DNA from: Mariprofundus sp. NF
GTDB lineage: Bacteria > Pseudomonadota > Zetaproteobacteria > Mariprofundales > Mariprofundaceae
Length of the DNA stretch: 64,000 bases
NCBI RefSeq assembly: GCF_013387455.1
Contig: NZ_VWNC01000005.1
Location: 1-64,000 of the forward strand
Reading direction: 5' to 3'
The number at the start of each line of letters is the position of its first letter. The stretch's first letter is position 1. Below are positions 60,555 through 64,000 of this stretch, one piece after another. The position numbers were made by a program, and so were the translations under genes. The notes below the pieces were generated by a model. It searched no databases and was not told the DNA's origin. It saw only the letters and a program-made list of their open reading frames with translations.

Positions 60555-61232
60555 ATGAAGATGAAACGTCTGTTTTCGACAGCTGTTGTGGCGCTGTCAC
60601 TTTCACTGTTCCCTGCAACTTCAACTGTGGCTGATGAAGTCGATGAAGCTGTGCGCGGCCTGCAGGCAGAGTGGGGCATTGCCAACTACAAAACCTCAGA
60701 TGAGAACAAAGAGGCAGCCTTCAAGGCGCTGGTTGATAAAGCGGAAGCACTCAGTGGCAAACATGCAGAGCGTGCTGAGCCGAAGATCTGGGAAGCGATT
60801 ATTCGCGCCGGTTATGCTGGTGCAATGGGCGGTGTCTCTTCGATGTTTAATGCCATGCCGCAGATGGAGAAGGGGCGGGATCTGCTGCTGGAAGCGGAAA
60901 AGATCGATGCCAAGGCGATGCATGGTGCTGTTTACACAACCCTGGGTAGCTTCTACTACATGGTGCCGGGTGGTTTTATCGGATTTGGTGATAATGACAA
61001 AGCTGAGGCCTATCTGGCCAAAGCGATTGAAGTGGCACCTGACGATATGGATGCCAACTATTTCAGCGGTGACTACTGGCTGGAGCGCAAGAAGTATAAG
61101 AAGGCGATCCCCTACCTTGAGAAGGTGCTGGCTCTGCCGGATGTAGCTGATCGTCCTATCTATTCAGAGGGGCGCAAAGCTGAAGCTGCGGCCAAACTGG
61201 CCAAAGCCAAAAAGAAGGCACCGCCTTTTTAA
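60555..61232 (+). CDS. Secreted TPR-like protein
   Basis: The 225-residue product has a clear signal peptide (MKMKRLFSTAVVALSLSLFP, cut after TVA at about 26). The mature part is helical with TPR-like units (GRDLLLEAEKIDAKAMHGAV, AEAYLAKAIEVAPDDMDANY, KYKKAIPYLEKVLALPDV). It ends in an Ala/Lys-rich tail. TPR proteins usually scaffold other proteins; the substrate in this operon is unknown. A strong terminator follows. Confidence 0.85.
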   Translation: MKMKRLFSTAVVALSLSLFPATSTVADEVDEAVRGLQAEWGIANYKTSDENKEAAFKALVDKAEALSGKHAERAEPKIWEAIIRAGYAGAMGGVSSMFNAMPQMEKGRDLLLEAEKIDAKAMHGAVYTTLGSFYYMVPGGFIGFGDNDKAEAYLAKAIEVAPDDMDANYFSGDYWLERKKYKKAIPYLEKVLALPDVADRPIYSEGRKAEAAAKLAKAKKKAPPF

Positions 61233-61250
61233 AGTTTGAACTGGTGATCT

Positions 61251-61283
61251 GAACGGGCGGCTTTGGCTGCCCGTTCTGTTTTT
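61251..61283 (+). terminator. Rho-independent terminator
   Basis: GAACGGGCGGC pairs with GCTGCCCGTTC (one bulge) around TTTG. It is followed by TGTTTTT, 18 bases after the TPR-like stop. It ends the hemolysin-family operon. Confidence 0.85.
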
Positions 61284-61401
61284 ATGTTGGCGCTGTCGCG
61301 AACGTCCTGATAATGAATTGGGCTGAAGCTTTTGACGTGTTATGGGACACAGAATTATGTAAGATGCTGCGCAAGGGTGTCTATCAGTTTTCGAGGTGAT
61401 C

Positions 61402-61611
61402 ATGTTTAAATATCTGTTTGTTTTCATTGCTCTGTTTAGCCTCTCAGGTTGTGTGGTCGGAACCGTCGTAGGTACGGCTGTCGATGTTGCCGTTGAGGTG
61501 GTCAAAGTACCATTTAAGGTCGGTGGCGCGGTGATTGATGTGGTCAGTGATGATGATGATGACGAAGACGAAGAGTCTGATGATGAAGAGTCCTACGACG
61601 AAGAGCAGTAG
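61402..61611 (+). CDS. Small lipoprotein with Asp/Glu-rich tail
   Basis: The product has 69 residues from the ATG at 61402. A GTG six bases upstream is possible, but GAGGT is well placed for the ATG. The signal ends in SLSGC (Cys18), a lipobox. The GTVVGTAVDVAVEVVKVPFK segment, then VGGAVIDVV, is like NF033-type small outer-membrane lipoproteins. The tail is 20 or more Asp/Glu residues interrupted by Ser and Tyr. It is probably a small envelope protein of unknown role. Confidence 0.7.
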   Translation: MFKYLFVFIALFSLSGCVVGTVVGTAVDVAVEVVKVPFKVGGAVIDVVSDDDDDEDEESDDEESYDEEQ

Positions 61612-61641
61612 TACGAAGATGAGCAGTAAACTAAGGTTATC

Positions 61642-61914
61642 TTACTGACTGATCGAGCCACGCTTGATCAGTAGCTCTTTTTCACTGCGGCGTAATTTCT
61701 TAATTTTTATCTCCATTTTCAGGGCATCGGATCGATCCCCGATCTGCTCTGAAAAAACCAGTTCAAGAGGCGCCTTGCCGCGCAGAAACTTTGCCCCTTT
61801 TCCCTCGCCATGCTCAGTGAAACGACGCTCAACATCGGTAGTGATTCCGGTATAGAGTTGACCACTGTTGCAGCGGATCAGATAGAGAGACCACGTCTCA
61901 CCCTTATTCGGCAT
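61642..61914 (-). CDS. GIY-YIG nuclease-domain protein
   Basis: The product has 90 residues from the ATG at 61914 (MPNKGETWSLYLIRCNSGQL). It is a UPF0213-type GIY-YIG domain: SLYLIRCNSGQLYTGITTDV gives the GIY/YIG-like YLI...YTG pair, followed by RRFTEHGEGKGAKFLRG and ELVFSEQ. Such small proteins may be structure-specific nucleases, but are uncharacterised. The start overlaps the ABC-F gene's end by 11 bases. An ATG at 61959 would extend it further into that gene. Confidence 0.85.
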   Translation of the reverse strand: MPNKGETWSLYLIRCNSGQLYTGITTDVERRFTEHGEGKGAKFLRGKAPLELVFSEQIGDRSDALKMEIKIKKLRRSEKELLIKRGSISQ

Positions 61915-63775
61915 CTTCCAGTGCCTCTCCGGCCTGCATCCACGCCTCTTCGGTTTCATCTAATTTCTGTTTCAGGTTGCGGTGTTCAATGGTCAGGGTT
62001 TTAAGCCTTTCGGTCTGGCTGCTCTCATAAAGCGCAGGGTCGGCAAGTTCACTCTCCAGTGCTTCGCTGCGTTGATGCAGTTTATCAAGCTCACTCTCAA
62101 GTTTTTTCACTCTGTTGCGCAGCGGTTGCAGGGCTTTGCGCTGTTCGGCTTTGGCGCGCCGGTCATCCTTGCGAGAGGGGTGCGTTGTTACCTTCTCCTC
62201 TTCATCGCGCAGCTCCAGCAGCCACTTGGAGTAATCATCCAGATCACCATTGAAAGGGTTCACTTTCCCGTTTGAGACCAGCATCAGAGCGTCGCAGACA
62301 GTGCGTAGCAGGTGGCGGTCATGCGAGACCAGAATCATCGCCCCTTCAAAGCTCTGCAGTGCCATATTCAGGGCGTGGCGCATCTCCAGATCGAGATGGT
62401 TGGTCGGTTCATCCAGCAGCAACAGATTGGGCTGCTGGTAGACCAGCATAGCCAGTACCAGCCGAGCCTTTTCACCGCCGGAGAAGGGGCCGACAGGGGC
62501 AAGGGCCATATCCCCCTGAAAATCGAAACCACCGAGGAATTGCCGCGCCTCTTTCTCCGGCAGTCGCTCTTCCAGCATGCGCAGGTGTTGAACAGGTGAG
62601 AGCTCATCATGCAGCTGCTCCAACTGATGCTGGGCGAAATAACCGATGGAGAGATCTTTGGCTCGTTCACATTTGCCTTTTTGTGCTTCCAGTTCACCGG
62701 CCAGTAGTTTGATCAGCGTTGATTTGCCTTCGCCATTGGGGCCGAGCAGGCCGATGCGTTCCCCCGGAAGCAGGGAGAAGGAGAGGTCGGAGAGAATCGT
62801 GGTCTCACCGTAACCGGCATCGGTTTTGTGCAGCCGCAGTAGCGGATTGGGAATGCCACCGGGATGGCTGAACTCAAATGAGAAAGGGGAGTCGACATGC
62901 GCCGGCGCAATCAGCTGCATGCGCTCCAGTGCCTTGATGCGACTCTGTGCCTGCGTTGCTTTGGTATTCTTGGCCTTAAAGCGGGTGATGAAACTCATCA
63001 TGTGGCTGATCTGCTTCTGCTGTTTCTCATGGCTGGCCTGCTGCAGTGCCAGCTTCTCTGCTCTGATGCGCTCAAATGCCGTGTAGTTGCCCGAGTAGAG
63101 GGTAAGTGTTTCATGCTCAATGTGAGCGACTTTGTTTACACAGCGATCAAGAAAATCGCGATCATGGGAGATCAGCAGCATCGCACCGCGATAACTGTTC
63201 AGCCATTTCTCCAGCCATACCACCGCTTCCAGATCGAGATGGTTGGTTGGCTCATCGAGCAGTAGAAGATCAGAACGGCACATCAGTGCATGGGCAAGAT
63301 TCAGGCGCATACGCCAGCCACCGGAGAAATCAGCCACTGCCTTCTCTTCGGTGCCAACTTTAAAGCCTAAACCGTGCATCAGTCGTGCAGCACGGGCGTG
63401 AGCTGAATATGCATCGATGGCGGCCAGCTTCTCATGCAGCTCAGCCACCCTGATGCCGTCGCCAGAGGTCTCTGCCTTATCCAGCTGGGCCTGTAGCTTA
63501 GTTAGCTCTTCATCGCCCTGCATGACGTAGTGAATGGCTGGTGTGGCCAGGGCAGGGGTCTCCTGCTCTACCTGAGCGATGGCGATATTTCTGTCCATGC
63601 GGAAGCTGCCGCTATCCTCTTCCAATTTCCCCTGTACAAGCGCGAACAGTGATGACTTACCGCAGCCGTTGGCACCGGTAATGCCGACCCGGTCACCGAT
63701 GTGCACAGAGAAACTCATATCGCCAAACAGTTGTTTGCTGCCACGTCGCAGGGATACCTTATCAAAATAGAGCAT
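61904..63775 (-). CDS. ABC-F family ATPase, YheS-like
   Basis: The product has 623 residues from the ATG at 63775 (MLYFDKVSLRRGSKQLFGD); an upstream ATG at 63808 adds eleven residues. Two ABC cassettes are present: GANGCGKSS with LSGGWRMRLNLAHAL-like FSGGWRMRLNLAHALM and LLLLDEPTNHLDLEA, then GPNGEGKST with SGGEKARLVLAMLV and LLLLDEPTNHLDLEM. A linker of about 80 residues and a C-terminal coiled coil (KALQPLRNRVKKLESELDKL...) complete the ABC-F plan. These proteins act on ribosomes; overall similarity is closest to E. coli YheS. Confidence 0.93.
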   Translation of the reverse strand: MLYFDKVSLRRGSKQLFGDMSFSVHIGDRVGITGANGCGKSSLFALVQGKLEEDSGSFRMDRNIAIAQVEQETPALATPAIHYVMQGDEELTKLQAQLDKAETSGDGIRVAELHEKLAAIDAYSAHARAARLMHGLGFKVGTEEKAVADFSGGWRMRLNLAHALMCRSDLLLLDEPTNHLDLEAVVWLEKWLNSYRGAMLLISHDRDFLDRCVNKVAHIEHETLTLYSGNYTAFERIRAEKLALQQASHEKQQKQISHMMSFITRFKAKNTKATQAQSRIKALERMQLIAPAHVDSPFSFEFSHPGGIPNPLLRLHKTDAGYGETTILSDLSFSLLPGERIGLLGPNGEGKSTLIKLLAGELEAQKGKCERAKDLSIGYFAQHQLEQLHDELSPVQHLRMLEERLPEKEARQFLGGFDFQGDMALAPVGPFSGGEKARLVLAMLVYQQPNLLLLDEPTNHLDLEMRHALNMALQSFEGAMILVSHDRHLLRTVCDALMLVSNGKVNPFNGDLDDYSKWLLELRDEEEKVTTHPSRKDDRRAKAEQRKALQPLRNRVKKLESELDKLHQRSEALESELADPALYESSQTERLKTLTIEHRNLKQKLDETEEAWMQAGEALEDAE

Positions 63776-63876
63776 GCGGCATTTTAGGGTGGAATCGAAA
63801 AACTGCACCCATCAATATTGGTCTGCAGTGCGCCAATCTGTTTGCGCTGCAACTATTTTCCAAGAGATTATAAGCC

Positions 63877-64000
63877 ATGACTTCATTGTATACGGAGCTA
63901 TATTGGATCAAGCGTTGCTACTCCCGGTTACACATTTACACGAAATCCGGTGCAAATCTTTTTGCAAAAGATGACCTGTTTGTTGTATGGTCGCTGTTGA
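63877..64000 (+). CDS. Start of an unknown gene, cut by the window edge
   Basis: An ATG at 63877 opens a frame that stays open to the window end (41 codons), starting MTSLYTELYWIKRCYSRLHI then YTKSGANLFAKDDLFVVWSL. The residue mix is protein-like, but the Shine-Dalgarno is weak (AAGAG at long spacing) and no family is recognisable. It is divergent from the ABC-F gene. Confidence 0.35.
   Translation, partial: MTSLYTELYWIKRCYSRLHIYTKSGANLFAKDDLFVVWSLL

Noticed and set aside
63774..63974. 66-codon plus-strand frame beside the ABC-F start
   Set aside because: It begins inside the ABC-F start region on the opposite strand, has no Shine-Dalgarno, and a more protein-like frame starts at 63877.

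Overview
The window is a chromosomal segment of a Gram-negative bacterium. It carries lipoproteins with lipoboxes, SPOR-domain proteins, NhaB, ClpS/ClpA, RelA of the proteobacterial type, a periplasmic fatty-acid cis/trans isomerase, PurT, PflB/PflA and three diguanylate cyclases. The content resembles a marine or freshwater gammaproteobacterium or zetaproteobacterium (Mariprofundus-like). That placement is inferred from gene content only; no rRNA gene is present. No tRNA, rRNA, prophage or CRISPR array was recognised.

Layout. 1-108 is the edge of an IS3-type insertion sequence, which appears to have cut the 3' end of a small unknown gene (to 494). 1014-12075 holds relA, a VF530-type protein gene, hrpB, psd, a PAS-GGDEF gene and a MYG1-family gene. 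The spaces here are rich in repeats: a duplicated block after hrpB, a 270-bp MITE-like element, a relic of a second MYG1 3' end and ATTCGTG-type inverted repeats. 12132-19967 contains small unknown genes, a cyclic-nucleotide-binding protein gene, a methyltransferase gene, nhaB, apeB and a tag-like glycosylase gene. 20070-31960 contains pflB-pflA with a probable leader peptide gene, a long RluA-type pseudouridine synthase gene, several small conserved unknowns, purT and a Cache-GGDEF gene. 32041-43134 contains a bicupin gene, a heme-sensor diguanylate cyclase gene, two SPOR membrane protein genes, clpS-clpA-trmO, a HAD phosphatase gene and tatD. 43255-55979 contains cti, a second cyclic-nucleotide-binding gene, recQ, ribE-ribBA-ribH-nusB and queG-gph-thiE-thiD. 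56092-61611 contains an SspA/GST-like gene and a compact operon encoding a thermostable-hemolysin-family acyltransferase-like protein, an AMP-dependent ligase, a heme-oxygenase-like diiron protein (HDO), an SDR and a secreted TPR-like protein. The right end carries a GIY-YIG gene, an ABC-F ATPase gene and the start of one more open frame.

How the genes connect. PflB makes formate and PurT consumes formate in purine synthesis. RelA, three GGDEF enzymes and two cNMP-binding proteins form a dense second-messenger layer. ClpS/ClpA form an N-degron protease arm. The rib and thi genes make cofactors.

Two observations stand out. (1) Three copies of an approximately 140-bp five-hairpin repeat lie directly after the upstream stop codon inside three separate operons (clpS>clpA, ribE>ribBA, HDO>SDR). 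Their stems differ in sequence but stay paired through compensatory changes. (2) The HDO, AMP-ligase, SDR and hemolysin-family operon looks like an uncharacterised acyl-modification or oxidation pathway.
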